Shown piece after piece: positions 8,541 to 17,486 of a DNA stretch of 64,000 nt. How positions within the stretch are numbered: position 1 is the stretch's first letter; each line of letters opens with the position of its first letter. Under the pieces are notes generated by a model. That model did no database searches. It had not been told where the DNA came from and was given only the letters and a program-made list of their open reading frames with translations. A program made the position numbers and the translations under genes. The stretch comes from Streptomyces bicolor. GTDB lineage: Bacteria; Actinomycetota; Actinomycetes; Streptomycetales; Streptomycetaceae. The stretch is taken from the NCBI RefSeq assembly GCF_000719285.1, contig NZ_JOFS01000003.1:124001-188000 (forward strand), given 5' to 3'.

Positions 8541-9712
8541 AGCAGCGGCAGGGCGGTCACCAGCCACGCCGGGCCGATGACCGCCAACAGCAGCCGTACG
8601 TCGAGCAGTTCGACGAGCGCCGCCCCCGCTGCCAGCCCAAAGACGTTCGGCGTGAAGACGAGCGTGTTGGCCGTGGCGGCCGTACGGCCGAGCAGCGCGT
8701 CCGGTGTCTCGCGCTGCACGGCGGTGAGGGCGGCGATGAGCACGCAGGGCAGGCCCGCGCCGATCGCCGTGCTGCAGACCAGGGCCACCGGGTCGGACGG
8801 GATCGCCCTCAGCCCCGCCGCGGCGGCCGTCACGGCGATGCCGTACGCGGCGAAGCGGCGTTCCCCGAGTCGGCGCAGGGCCGGGCCGGAGAGCAGCCCG
8901 ATCGCCACCGAACCGGCGCCCTGGACGGCGTACAGCACACCGGCGTACGCGGGGGTGTGCCCTAGGCCGTCGATGACGGCGTAGGTCATCGCACCGCTGA
9001 GACCGGCGAACAGCATGGTGGTGCCGCCGGCCAGGACAAGTGGGCGCAGCCGGGGGTGCGACCAGAGGTGGCGGGCGCCCTCGGCGGTCTGCGTCCGCCA
9101 GTCGCCGGCCGGGCGCTCGGGCTTGCTCTCGCGCACGCGCAGGCACGCGTACAGGCCGGTCGCGACCACGAACGTGCCCGCGTCGAGCAGGGCGACGCTC
9201 GCTCCGCCGTACGCCGCGTAGACGCCCGCGCCGGCCAGCGGGGCGAGGAGTTTCATGCCCTCGGTGGCCGTCATGCGCAGCCCGTTGAAGTCGCCGAGCA
9301 GGGGTGCCGGGACCGCGCCCGCGACGAGGGCGGACTCGGCGGCGTCGTGCACGACACCTGCCGCGCCGTACACGAACAGGACCGCGAAGAGCAGCCAGAG
9401 GCGGTCCGGGGAGTCGACCGTGAGGAGGGTGAGCAGGAGGGCGGCCAGCAGGAGGTTCGCGCCGATCAGCAGCGGTTTGCGGCGGGTGCGGTCGGCGAGC
9501 GTGCCGAGCAGCGGGCCGGCCAGGGTGGGCGCCCACATGGCGAGCATGCACAGCGCGGCCAGGCCGTCGGACCCGGTGAGGTCCTTGACCCATACGCCGG
9601 ATGCCAGCCACAGCGCCGAGGTGCCGAAGCCGGAGATCACGACTCCGGTGAGGTAGAGGCGGGCGTCGCGGTCGCGCAGGACGCGTAGGAGTGCCCAGGT
9701 GGTGGTCGTCAT
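8477..9712 (-). CDS. MFS transporter
   Basis: A 411-residue major facilitator with about twelve hydrophobic segments. The loop motif LGTLADRTRRKPLL corresponds to the conserved G-x-x-x-D-R-x-G/R-R signature between helices 2 and 3. It resembles the small-molecule/antibiotic exporter group of actinomycete MFS proteins, but the substrate cannot be told. Its 3' end overlaps the convergent gene at 7377-8540 by 64 bp, so the two messages are complementary at their ends. Confidence 0.85.
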   Translation of the reverse strand: MTTTTWALLRVLRDRDARLYLTGVVISGFGTSALWLASGVWVKDLTGSDGLAALCMLAMWAPTLAGPLLGTLADRTRRKPLLIGANLLLAALLLTLLTVDSPDRLWLLFAVLFVYGAAGVVHDAAESALVAGAVPAPLLGDFNGLRMTATEGMKLLAPLAGAGVYAAYGGASVALLDAGTFVVATGLYACLRVRESKPERPAGDWRTQTAEGARHLWSHPRLRPLVLAGGTTMLFAGLSGAMTYAVIDGLGHTPAYAGVLYAVQGAGSVAIGLLSGPALRRLGERRFAAYGIAVTAAAAGLRAIPSDPVALVCSTAIGAGLPCVLIAALTAVQRETPDALLGRTAATANTLVFTPNVFGLAAGAALVELLDVRLLLAVIGPAWLVTALPLLQSPARPSRTAARSPSDANPA

Positions 9713-9901
9713 GCCTGGCCACTGTGCGGCTAAGGCGGGGGCGCCGGGATCGGGGAAGTGCCTTAGAGGGAGGCGGCTTCGGCTGCGCGTCGTAGGGAGT
9801 GCGGAAAGGGGGGCAGTCCGTAGAGCGACCCGTGTCGGCGATGAGTTTCGCCGTCGCCGTCGGTCAACCTCTCAGGAAACAGATCCGTGAGGAGCCGGCC
9901 C

Positions 9902-10498
9902 ATGACTGACAGCGCCCTCGACCTCGAACCACAGACCGGTGTCATCGCCCGCCTGGCGGACGGCGTCCGCGACGATCAGCTGACGGACGGCACACCGTGC
10001 CCGCAGTACGCGGTGCGCAACCTGCTGGGCCATCTGCTCGGCCTGTCCGTCGCCTTCCGCGACGCCGCCCGCAAGGACCTGGGACCCACCACCGACACGC
10101 CCCCGGACGCCGCCGTACCGGACATCGGGCCGGGCTGGCGCGAGGAGCTGGCCAAGGTCCTGGCGGAGCTGGCCGAGGCCTGGCGCGACCCGGCCGCCTG
10201 GACCGGAGAGACCCGCGCGGGCAGCGTACCCCTGACGGGCGCGGAGGCGGGTGTCGTCGCCGTGAACGAGCTGGTGATCCACGGCTGGGACCTGGCCCGC
10301 GCGACCGGCCAGCCGTACGCCCCCGAGCCGGCCGCCCTGCAGCTGTCGTACGGCATGCTCCTCGCGGCCGCCGACGACCCGAGCCGCGGCGGCGGCATCT
10401 TCGGCCCGGTCGTCCCCGTCCCGGACGAGGCACCGCTGCTCGACCGGGCGGTGGGGCTGAGCGGACGCGACCCGCGGTGGCAGGCGTCGGCCGACTAG
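9902..10498 (+). CDS. TIGR03086-type (DinB/maleylpyruvate isomerase-like) protein
   Basis: A 198-residue protein of the actinobacterial MDMPI/DinB superfamily, small helical metal-binding proteins often linked to mycothiol. Signature stretches are YAVRNLLGHLLGL near the N-terminus and VNELVIHGWDLARATG near residue 130. The ATG at 9902 has GAGGAG 8 bp upstream; a GTG at 9887 lies within the same leader and is less likely. It precedes a RibD-like reductase by about 60 bp and may be co-transcribed. The biochemical role is unknown. Confidence 0.8.
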   Translation: MTDSALDLEPQTGVIARLADGVRDDQLTDGTPCPQYAVRNLLGHLLGLSVAFRDAARKDLGPTTDTPPDAAVPDIGPGWREELAKVLAELAEAWRDPAAWTGETRAGSVPLTGAEAGVVAVNELVIHGWDLARATGQPYAPEPAALQLSYGMLLAAADDPSRGGGIFGPVVPVPDEAPLLDRAVGLSGRDPRWQASAD

Positions 10499-10559
10499 TC
10501 CTGACCAGCAGAAACAAGACACAAGTCCTGACCAGCACAAGCAAAAGGAGTCGCCAGCC

Positions 10560-11207
10560 ATGTCACTCGCCCGCGTCCACAACTTCGCCATCTCGCTCGA
10601 CGGCTTCGGCACCGGTGAAGGGCTGAGCCATGACGCGCCGTTCGGCCACGCCGGCGAAAGGCTGCACGAGTGGATGTTCGCCACCCGGTGGTGGCACGAG
10701 ATGGTCGGCAAGCCCGGCGGGAGCGGCGGCCTCGACGACGCCTTCGCGCGGCAGTTCGCACCCGGTATCGGCGCCGAGATCATGGGCGCCGGGAAGTTCG
10801 GCTTCCCCGGATGGCACGAGGACCCGGAGTGGAAGGGGTGGTGGGGGCCCAACCCGCCGTTCCACACACCGACCTTCGTCCTCACCCATCACACCCGCCC
10901 GTCGATCGAGATGGAGGGCGGCACGACGTTCCACTTCCTCGACACCTCACCCGCCAAGGCGCTGGAGACGGCCCGCGAGGCCGCGGGCGGCCAGGACGTA
11001 CGCATCGGCGGGGGCGTCACCGTCCTCCGCGACTTCCTCGCCGCCGGGCTCATCGACCAGATGCACGTCGTGGTGGTCCCGATCCTGCTCGGCCGGGGCG
11101 TACGCCTCTGGGACGGACTGGAGGACGTCCAGCAGGACTACGAGGTCGAGGCCACCTCCTCGCCCAGTGGAGTCACGCATATGACGTTCACCCGCGCCGG
11201 TCTCTGA
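10560..11207 (+). CDS. Dihydrofolate reductase / RibD C-terminal domain protein
   Basis: A 215-residue NADPH-dependent reductase-like protein. The N-terminus (LARVHNFAISLDGF) and the C-terminal GGGVTVLRDFLAAGLIDQMHVVVVPILLGRG are characteristic of the RibD-C/DHFR-like family common in Streptomyces. These proteins are usually not housekeeping DHFR and their substrates are mostly unknown. A purine-rich AAAAGGAG lies upstream of the ATG. Confidence 0.82.
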   Translation: MSLARVHNFAISLDGFGTGEGLSHDAPFGHAGERLHEWMFATRWWHEMVGKPGGSGGLDDAFARQFAPGIGAEIMGAGKFGFPGWHEDPEWKGWWGPNPPFHTPTFVLTHHTRPSIEMEGGTTFHFLDTSPAKALETAREAAGGQDVRIGGGVTVLRDFLAAGLIDQMHVVVVPILLGRGVRLWDGLEDVQQDYEVEATSSPSGVTHMTFTRAGL

Positions 11208-11259
11208 GCCGCCCGGGCCGAGGTCCCGCCAGGGCCGGGCACTGCGTACGCTCCTCTTC

Positions 11260-12012
11260 ATGCCCCTCACCCTCACCGTCCTCGGCACCGCCTCCCCGTA
11301 CCCCGGCCCCGGCCGCAACTGCTCCGGCTATCTGGTGCGCGGGGGAGGGGCCGAGGTGTGGGTGGACGCCGGGACCGGTACCTTCGCGGAGTTGCAGCGG
11401 CACACTGATCCGGCACGGCTGAGCGCGATCTGGATCTCGCATCTGCATGCCGACCACAGCGCCGATCTCCTGGCCGCCTTCTACGGTCTGGCCTATGGCG
11501 GGCTCACTCCGGACGCACCCATCCCGGTCTACGCGCCGAAGGATTGCGCGCGGCGTCTCGCCGGGTTCCTCGGGCGGGCGGACGTCGATTTCCTGAGCGG
11601 GGTCCTCGACTTCCACGCCCTGTTCGACGGTCACACCGTCCGGCACGGCGACCTGCTGCTCACCTCGTGTGCCGTCGCCCACGATGTCGAGGCGTACGGG
11701 CTGCGGGCGGAGCATGACGGGCGGGTCCTCGCGTACTCCGGGGACAGCGGGCCCTGCCCCGCGCTCACCGAACTCGCCCGCGACGCGGACCTGTTCCTGT
11801 GCGAGGCCGACATCGATGAGCATCGCGATGGCGAACAGGTTCACCTCACTCCCGAGGACGCCGGAACCGCCGCCTGTCAGGCGGGCGCACGACAACTCGT
11901 CGTCACGCACGTGGGGCCCACGCTCACCCCGGAGGTGGCGACCTCCCGCGCCGCCGCGGCCTTCGGCGGGCGTACCCGCACCGCGTTCGAAGGTCACACG
12001 CTGCACCTCTAG
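11260..12012 (+). CDS. MBL-fold metallo-hydrolase
   Basis: A 250-residue metallo-beta-lactamase-fold hydrolase. The zinc motif HLHADHS is followed by further metal-site segments SGDSGPC and VVTHVGP, as in RNase Z and cyclic-nucleotide phosphodiesterase relatives. The N-terminus LTVLGTASPYPGPGRNCSGYL is typical of the Streptomyces versions. It is cytoplasmic. The substrate is unknown; a phosphodiester or lactone is possible. Confidence 0.85.
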   Translation: MPLTLTVLGTASPYPGPGRNCSGYLVRGGGAEVWVDAGTGTFAELQRHTDPARLSAIWISHLHADHSADLLAAFYGLAYGGLTPDAPIPVYAPKDCARRLAGFLGRADVDFLSGVLDFHALFDGHTVRHGDLLLTSCAVAHDVEAYGLRAEHDGRVLAYSGDSGPCPALTELARDADLFLCEADIDEHRDGEQVHLTPEDAGTAACQAGARQLVVTHVGPTLTPEVATSRAAAAFGGRTRTAFEGHTLHL

Positions 12013-12034
12013 GCGATCCCTGAGGCACTCCCTG

Positions 12035-12052
12035 AGGAAGCCTCAACTTCCT
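12035..12052. terminator. Short hairpin after the MBL hydrolase
   Basis: AGGAAG, loop CCTCAA, CTTCCT forms a 6-bp stem 23 bp past the stop codon and runs into TTGCC. It is a weak but reasonable terminator candidate. Confidence 0.35.
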
Positions 12053-12064
12053 TTGCCAGAAGCA

Positions 12065-12093
12065 TTGACGAAACATGCGCCCCCTCCTACCTT
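12065..12093 (+). promoter_or_regulatory. Predicted gntR operon promoter
   Basis: TTGACG (-35, 12065-12070), a 17-bp spacer and TACCTT (-10, 12088-12093) match the vegetative promoter consensus of Streptomyces. It would drive gntR and the two enzyme genes. Confidence 0.6.
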
Positions 12094-12101
12094 CATCGCG
12101 T

Positions 12102-12124
12102 CGTACTTCGTACGTCATATATGA
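12102..12124 (+). promoter_or_regulatory. Candidate GntR operator pair
   Basis: Two abutting palindromes lie just after the predicted transcription start: CGTACTTCGTACG (5-bp arms, 12102-12114) and TCATATATGA (perfect, 12115-12124). Their A/T content stands out. Autoregulation by the GntR protein is the natural inference. Confidence 0.5.
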
Positions 12125-12147
12125 GACGCGATACGTGAGATCCCATA

Positions 12148-12165
12148 CGCGAGAGCCATCTCGCG
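12148..12165 (+). promoter_or_regulatory. Leader hairpin upstream of gntR
   Basis: CGCGAGA, loop GCCA, TCTCGCG is a perfect 7-bp stem ending 18 bp before the gntR ATG, just upstream of the GAGAGG ribosome site. It could affect translation or message stability. Confidence 0.4.
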
Positions 12166-12183
12166 AAGATCCGAGAGGCGCGC

Positions 12184-12852
12184 ATGACCTCTGTGCCCAC
12201 GCCGATCCCCTCGCGCACGCAGTACGTGCTGGAGGAGATCAAACGCCGCATCCTCACCGGGCAGTTGACGCCCGGTCAGGCCCTCGTCGAGACCGAGCTC
12301 GCCGCTCGGTTCGGGGTGTCGAAGACCCCGGTGCGCGAGGCGCTCAAGACGCTGGCCGGGACCGGCCTGGTCGTGATGAGCCAGTACAAGGGCGTCACGG
12401 TGCGCATGGTGGACGCGGACATGGCGCGCGAGGTCTACGACGTGCGGCTGCTCCTCGAACCCGAGGCCCTCAGGCGGGCCGTCCGGCGCGGAGCCTCCCT
12501 CGACGCCGCCCGTGACGCGCTGACCCGTGCCGACGAGGCCACCGACACCGCCGAACGCTCCCTCGCCAACCGGGAGTTCCACCGCGCCCTCTACCTGCCG
12601 TGCGGTAACCCGCTGCTCGGCCGGATGCTCGACGAGGTCCGCGACCAGGCCGCCCTCGTCTCCGCTGTCGCCTGGGCGGCCTCGCCCTCCTGGGAGCGGG
12701 AGGCCGGCGAGCACCGGGAGATCCTGCGGCTCGCGCTGGAAGGGGACGCCGACGGCGCCGCGCGCGCCCTGCGCGCCCACATCGCGTCGTTCGTCGAGCG
12801 GGCCTTCCCGGACGCGGGAGTCGAGGCCCAGGGAGAGGACGGTCCGGCATGA
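12184..12852 (+). CDS. GntR-family regulator (FadR/FCD subfamily)
   Basis: A 222-residue repressor with an N-terminal winged helix (ITGQ-type LTPGQALVETELAARFGVSK then TPVREALKTL) and an all-helical FCD effector domain that typically binds organic or sugar acids with a metal. It is the first gene of a three-gene operon and overlaps the DHDPS-family gene by 4 bp. It probably represses this operon in the absence of the sugar acid; candidate operators lie at 12102-12124. Confidence 0.88.
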   Translation: MTSVPTPIPSRTQYVLEEIKRRILTGQLTPGQALVETELAARFGVSKTPVREALKTLAGTGLVVMSQYKGVTVRMVDADMAREVYDVRLLLEPEALRRAVRRGASLDAARDALTRADEATDTAERSLANREFHRALYLPCGNPLLGRMLDEVRDQAALVSAVAWAASPSWEREAGEHREILRLALEGDADGAARALRAHIASFVERAFPDAGVEAQGEDGPA

Positions 12853-13757
12853 CAACGACGTTCGAGACCCAGCGGACGGCCCTGGCCGACGTGGTGGCGA
12901 TCCCGGTGACCCCGTTCGCCGAGGACGGCCGCGTCGACCAGGACGCCCACCGGGCCCTGCTGCGTCGTCTCCTCGACGGGGGGATCAGGACCCTGACCCC
13001 CAACGGGAACACCGGCGAGTTCTACGCCCTCGCCCCCGAAGAGCGCCGCCTCGTCACCGAGTTGACCGTCGACGAGGCCGGCGATCGCGCGGTCATCCTC
13101 GTCGGTGTCGGCCACGACGTGCCCACCGCCGTCGCCTCCGCCCGGCACGCCCGCGAGCTGGGCGCCCAGATGGTGATGGTGCATCAGCCCGTCCACCCCT
13201 ACGTCTCGCAGAGCGGCTGGGTCGACTACCACCGCGCCGTCGCCGCGGCCGTCCCCGAGCTCGGCGTCGTGCCGTACATCCGCAACGCCCAGCTCGGCGG
13301 CGCGCGCCTGGCCGAGCTCGCCGACGACTGTCCGAACGTGATCGGCGTGAAATACGCCGTCCCGGACGCCGCCAAGTTCGCCGCGTTCGCCCGCGACGCC
13401 GGTCTGGAGCGCTTCGTGTGGGTCGCCGGGCTCGCCGAGCCGTATGCGCCCTCGTACTTCTCGGCCGGTGCCACCGGCTTCACCTCCGGGCTCGTGAACG
13501 TCGCCCCGGCCGTTTCGCTGAACATGATCGAAGCGCTTCGATCCGGGGACTACCCGGGCGCGATGAAGGTCTGGGAGCAGATCCGCCGCTTCGAGGAGCT
13601 GCGGGCCGCCAACGGCTCCGCCGACAACGTCACCGTCGTCAAGGAGGCCCTCGCCTCCCTCGGCCTGTGCCGCCGCGAGGTCCGCCCGCCGAGCCGGCAC
13701 CTGCCAGAGAGCGAGCGCGCCGAGGTCGCCGCCATCGCCGCCGGGTGGTCGATATGA
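12849..13757 (+). CDS. Dihydrodipicolinate synthase-family sugar-acid lyase/dehydratase
   Basis: A 302-residue class I aldolase-type enzyme. Tyr143 (VVPYIRN) and Schiff-base Lys168 (IGVKYAV) fall at the same positions as in the KdgD of this window, and TPNGNTGEFYAL replaces the KdgD glycine motif. Coupled by ATGA overlaps to a GntR regulator upstream and an IlvD-type dehydratase downstream, it should act on the 2-keto-3-deoxy acid made by that dehydratase. Whether it dehydrates, as in the arabonate pathway, or cleaves cannot be told. The gene contains a perfect 16-bp palindrome at 13527-13542. Confidence 0.8.
   Translation: MTTTFETQRTALADVVAIPVTPFAEDGRVDQDAHRALLRRLLDGGIRTLTPNGNTGEFYALAPEERRLVTELTVDEAGDRAVILVGVGHDVPTAVASARHARELGAQMVMVHQPVHPYVSQSGWVDYHRAVAAAVPELGVVPYIRNAQLGGARLAELADDCPNVIGVKYAVPDAAKFAAFARDAGLERFVWVAGLAEPYAPSYFSAGATGFTSGLVNVAPAVSLNMIEALRSGDYPGAMKVWEQIRRFEELRAANGSADNVTVVKEALASLGLCRREVRPPSRHLPESERAEVAAIAAGWSI
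13527..13542. promoter_or_regulatory. 16-bp perfect palindrome with AAGCGCTT core
   Basis: ATCGAAGCGCTTCGAT lies inside the DHDPS-family gene and uses CTT and CGA codons that are uncommon in this DNA. The same octamer occurs at 15595-15602 and 22361-22368. It may be an intragenic operator or roadblock site of a LacI-type regulator. Confidence 0.4.
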
Positions 13758-15490
13758 CCGACAGAGAGCGAAAGCGCCCCGAGGAACTCCGCAGCCATCA
13801 GTGGTACGGAACCGAGGGCCAGCTGCGCACCTGGTCGCACAATGCCCGCATGCGCCAGCTGGGATACGAGGCCGAGGAGTACCGGGGCCGCCCGGTGATC
13901 GCCGTCCTCAACACCTGGTCCGACATCAACCCCTGTCACGTTCATCTGCGTGAGCGTGCCGAGGCGGTCAAGCGGGGAGTGTGGCAGGCCGGGGGTTTCC
14001 CGCTCGAGTTCCCGGTCGCCACGCTCTCGGAGACGTACCAGAAGCCGACCCCGATGCTCTACCGCAACCTGCTCGGGATGGAGACGGAGGAGCTGCTGCG
14101 GTCGTATCCGATCGACGCGGCGGTGCTGCTCGGCGGCTGTGACAAGTCGACGCCGGCACTGCTGATGGGCGCGGCCTCGGCCGACGTACCGTCGATCTTC
14201 GTGCCCGCGGGGCCGATGCTGCCGGGGCACTGGCGCGGTGAGACCCTCGGGTCCGGCACCGACATGTGGAAGTACTGGGACGAGCACCGCGCGGGCAATC
14301 TGACCGACTGTGAACTACGCGAGCTCCAGGGCGGGTTGGCGCGTTCCCCCGGTCACTGCATGACCATGGGGACCGCCTCCACGATGACCGCGGCGGCGGA
14401 AGCCCTCGGTATGACGCTGCCGGGTGCCTCCTCGATCCCGGCCGTCGACTCCGGGCACGAGCGGATGGCCGCCGCCTCCGGGCGCCGCGCCGTGGAACTC
14501 GCCTGGACCGGTCTGAAGCCGTCGCAGATCCTCACCCGCGAGGCCTTCGAGGACGCCGTCACCACCATCCTCGGCCTCTGCGGCTCCACCAACGCCGTCA
14601 TCCACCTGATCGCCATGGCCGGCCGCGCGGGCGTCGAGCTCACCCTCGACGACTTCGACCGCATCGCGCGGACCGTGCCGGTGCTCGCCAACGTCCGGCC
14701 CGGCGGACAGACGTACCTCATGGAGGACTTCTACTTCGCCGGCGGTCTGCCTGCCTTCCTCTCGCGGATCACCGACCTGCTCCACCTTGACCGGCCGACC
14801 GTCAACGGCACCCTCGGGGAGCAGCTCGAGGGCGCCGAAGTCCACAACGACGACGTCATCCGGCCCCGCGACAACCCCGTCGCGAGCGAGGGCGGGGTCG
14901 CCGTGCTGCGCGGCAACCTCTGCCCGGACGGCGCCGTCATCAAGCACATCGCCGCCGAGCGGCACCTGCTGAAGCACACCGGCCGTGCGGTCGTCTTCGA
15001 CGACTACAGGACGATGCAGCGGACCATCAACGACCCGTCGCTCGACATCACCGCCGACAGCGTGCTGGTGCTCCGGGGCGCCGGGCCCAAGGGCGGCCCG
15101 GGCATGCCCGAATACGGGATGCTGCCCCTGCCCGACCATCTGCTGAAGCAGGGCGTACGGGACATGGTGCGGATCTCCGACGCCCGGATGAGCGGCACGA
15201 GTTACGGCGCGTGTGTGCTGCATGTGGCGCCGGAGTCGTACGTCGGCGGACCGCTCGCCCTCGTACGCACCGGGGACCTGATCACCCTGGACGTCGAGGC
15301 ACGCACCCTCCAACTCAACGTGGACGACGAGGAGCTGGAGCGTCGCAGGGCCGAGTGGACACCGCCGCCCGCACGCTACGAGCGCGGCTACGGCGCGCTC
15401 TACAACGAACAGATCACCCAGGCCGACACCGGCTGCGACTTCGAGTTCCTGGCCCGGCCGGGCCAGGTACGGGACCCCTACGCCCTCTAG
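13754..15490 (+). CDS. IlvD/Edd-family sugar-acid dehydratase (arabonate dehydratase-like)
   Basis: A 578-residue iron-sulphur dehydratase that removes water from an aldonate to give a 2-keto-3-deoxy acid. The three cluster cysteines C61 (DINPC), C129 (GGCDKS) and C202 (GHCMTMG) are spaced as in pentonate dehydratases, and K131 follows the second one. Length and the N-terminal SHQWYGTEGQL match L-arabonate/D-xylonate dehydratases rather than amino-acid IlvD. The ATG overlaps the upstream stop (ATGA). With the preceding enzyme it probably forms a two-step sugar-acid module for pectin-derived arabinose or a related acid. Confidence 0.82.
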   Translation: MTDRERKRPEELRSHQWYGTEGQLRTWSHNARMRQLGYEAEEYRGRPVIAVLNTWSDINPCHVHLRERAEAVKRGVWQAGGFPLEFPVATLSETYQKPTPMLYRNLLGMETEELLRSYPIDAAVLLGGCDKSTPALLMGAASADVPSIFVPAGPMLPGHWRGETLGSGTDMWKYWDEHRAGNLTDCELRELQGGLARSPGHCMTMGTASTMTAAAEALGMTLPGASSIPAVDSGHERMAAASGRRAVELAWTGLKPSQILTREAFEDAVTTILGLCGSTNAVIHLIAMAGRAGVELTLDDFDRIARTVPVLANVRPGGQTYLMEDFYFAGGLPAFLSRITDLLHLDRPTVNGTLGEQLEGAEVHNDDVIRPRDNPVASEGGVAVLRGNLCPDGAVIKHIAAERHLLKHTGRAVVFDDYRTMQRTINDPSLDITADSVLVLRGAGPKGGPGMPEYGMLPLPDHLLKQGVRDMVRISDARMSGTSYGACVLHVAPESYVGGPLALVRTGDLITLDVEARTLQLNVDDEELERRRAEWTPPPARYERGYGALYNEQITQADTGCDFEFLARPGQVRDPYAL

Positions 15491-15520
15491 GGGCGCGGGG
15501 AACCGCGCGACCAGCCACAA
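15489..15520. repeat. Dispersed intergenic repeat, copy 2 (inverted)
   Basis: The inverted copy of the element at 5263-5294, with ACCGCGCG where the others have ACTGCGCG. It begins at the last bases of the dehydratase stop codon, so it forms the 3' end of that operon. Confidence 0.75.
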
Positions 15521-15592
15521 GGCACCCGCAGCCGCCACACAACATCAAGAGGCACCCCCTATAGCGCGACTAGGGCAACCCGCACTCACCGA

Positions 15593-15604
15593 GAAAGCGC
15601 TTCC
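15593..15604. promoter_or_regulatory. Candidate operator upstream of the pectin ABC operon
   Basis: GAAAGCGCTTCC contains the AAGCGCTT core in a near-perfect palindrome 54 bp before the permease ATG. The pattern resembles LacI-family operators. I could not place a clear -35/-10 pair beside it. Confidence 0.5.
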
Positions 15605-15657
15605 TGCACCACGAAAGCAAGCCGCACGCACGACGTACCAAGAACGGAGACCTTGTC

Positions 15658-16593
15658 ATGGCCCAAGCCGCAGCCGTGGCGAAACCGCCCGCGCCACCCC
15701 GGCGGCGCCGTGCCTCCGCCACGCCGCGCAGGCTCCCGTATCTGCTGATCGCCCCGGCGGCCCTGCTCATGCTGGGCTTCATCGCCTACCCGGTCCTCAG
15801 CGTCTTCTACTACAGCCTGCAGGAGTACAACCCCACCAAGCCGTGGCGGAACGGCTTCACGGGCTTCGACAACTTCGTCCACGCCTTCACCGAGGACCCG
15901 CTGTTCTGGGACACGCTGGTCTTCAGCGCCAAGTGGGTGTTCGTCGAGGTCGGGCTCCAACTGCTGTTCGGGCTCGCGCTCGCGCTGATCGTCAACCAGA
16001 CGTTCGTGGGCCGTGCGCTGGGCCGGGCGCTCGTCTTCTCCCCGTGGGCCGTCTCCGGCGTGCTGACCTCGGCGATCTGGGTGCTGCTCTACAACTCCCA
16101 GACGGGCATCACCCGTTACCTCGCGGACGTCGGCATCGGCTCGTACGGCACCAGCTGGCTGTCGGACACCTCCACCGTGTTCCCGGCCGCGATCGTCGCC
16201 GACCTGTGGCGCGGCGTGCCGTTCTTCGCGATCCTCATCCTCGCCGACCTCCAGTCCGTCTCGAAGGACCTGTACGAGGCGGCCGAGGTCGACGGGGCCA
16301 GCCGGATCAAGCAGTTCTGGCATATCACGCTGCCCCACCTCAAGGACGCGATCGTGCTGTCCACGCTGCTGCGCGCGGTATGGGAGTTCAACAACGTCGA
16401 CCTGCTCTACACCCTGACCGGCGGCGGTCCGGCCGGCGAGACCACGACACTCCCGCTCTACATCGCCACCATCAGCGTCGACGCCCACAACTTCGGCTAC
16501 GCCTCCGCCCTGACCACGGTCGCGTTCGTGATCCTGCTCTTCTGCTCGATGGTCTATCTGCGGCTGAGCAAGTTCGGAGGTGAGGACAAGTGA
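15658..16593 (+). CDS. Carbohydrate ABC transporter permease (MalF type), pectin locus
   Basis: A 311-residue CUT1 permease with a Pro/Ala/Arg-rich cytoplasmic head and about six membrane helices. The EAA loop reads LYEAAEVDGASR and continues to LPHL. It heads the run of overlapping genes that carries pectate lyase, oxidoreductase and GH43 genes, so the imported substrate is probably an oligogalacturonide or other pectin fragment. No ATPase gene accompanies it. The likely binding protein lies 7 kb downstream at 24397. Confidence 0.88.
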   Translation: MAQAAAVAKPPAPPRRRRASATPRRLPYLLIAPAALLMLGFIAYPVLSVFYYSLQEYNPTKPWRNGFTGFDNFVHAFTEDPLFWDTLVFSAKWVFVEVGLQLLFGLALALIVNQTFVGRALGRALVFSPWAVSGVLTSAIWVLLYNSQTGITRYLADVGIGSYGTSWLSDTSTVFPAAIVADLWRGVPFFAILILADLQSVSKDLYEAAEVDGASRIKQFWHITLPHLKDAIVLSTLLRAVWEFNNVDLLYTLTGGGPAGETTTLPLYIATISVDAHNFGYASALTTVAFVILLFCSMVYLRLSKFGGEDK

Positions 16594-17486
16594 GCGTGAA
16601 GGAAGCCACCAAGGCCGCGCCCGCGCCCGTGCGCGCCGCCCCCGAGCCGCGACGTCCGACGAAGCGGAACCGCTCCTGGGACGAGGCCCCTCGCTGGCAG
16701 ATCTACCTCCCGCTGTCGATCTACCTGGTCTTCACCCTGATCCCCTTCTACTGGATCCTGCTGTTCTCGCTGCGCCCGGCCGGCTCGACCTCCCTCGTGC
16801 CCTGGCCGATCACCTTCGACCACTTCGAGAAGGTCTGGACGGAGCGGAGCTTCGGCACCTACTTCCAGAACAGCGTGCTCGTCGGCGTCGTCACCCTGCT
16901 GATGACGACGCTCGTCGCCCTGGCCGGCGGCTACGCCCTCGCGCGCTTCAACTTCAAGATCAAGCGGGCGTTCATGCTCGCCCTGCTCTGCTCCCAGTTC
17001 GTGCCGGGCGCGCTGCTCCTGGTGCCGCTGTTCGAGATCTTCGCCGAGCTCCAGATGATCAACTCGCTGGGCAGCGTCATCATCGCTGAGACGGTCTTCC
17101 AACTGCCGCTGTCGATGATCCTGATCAGCAACTTCATCAAGAACGTGCCGTACTCCCTGGAGGAGGCGGCCTGGGTCGACGGCTGCAACCGGATGACGGC
17201 CTTCAGGATCGTCGTCCTGCCGCTGCTGAGGCCCGGTCTGATCGCGGTCGGCTCCTTCGCCTTCGTGCACTCCTGGAACCACTTCCTGTTCGCCCTGATG
17301 TTCCTCAACAACCAGGAGAAGCAGACCATCCCGGTCGGCCTCAACACCCTGATGGGCGCGGACAGCGTGGACCTGGGTGCGCTGGCCGCCGGCGGGATCA
17401 TCGCGGCCGTGCCGGTGGTGATCGTGTTCGCCTTCATCCAGAAGTGGCTGATCACGGGGTTCAGTGCGGGGGCGGTGAAGGGATGA
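16590..17486 (+). CDS. Carbohydrate ABC transporter permease (MalG type), pectin locus
   Basis: A 298-residue permease partner; the GTG start overlaps the preceding stop by 4 bp. A basic, Pro-rich head precedes the membrane helices, and the EAA loop reads LEEAAWVDGCNRM with LPLL after it. Its own stop overlaps the ATG of the PL1 pectate lyase gene. A secreted lyase is thus translated from the same message as the transporter. Confidence 0.88.
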   Translation: MSVKEATKAAPAPVRAAPEPRRPTKRNRSWDEAPRWQIYLPLSIYLVFTLIPFYWILLFSLRPAGSTSLVPWPITFDHFEKVWTERSFGTYFQNSVLVGVVTLLMTTLVALAGGYALARFNFKIKRAFMLALLCSQFVPGALLLVPLFEIFAELQMINSLGSVIIAETVFQLPLSMILISNFIKNVPYSLEEAAWVDGCNRMTAFRIVVLPLLRPGLIAVGSFAFVHSWNHFLFALMFLNNQEKQTIPVGLNTLMGADSVDLGALAAGGIIAAVPVVIVFAFIQKWLITGFSAGAVKG

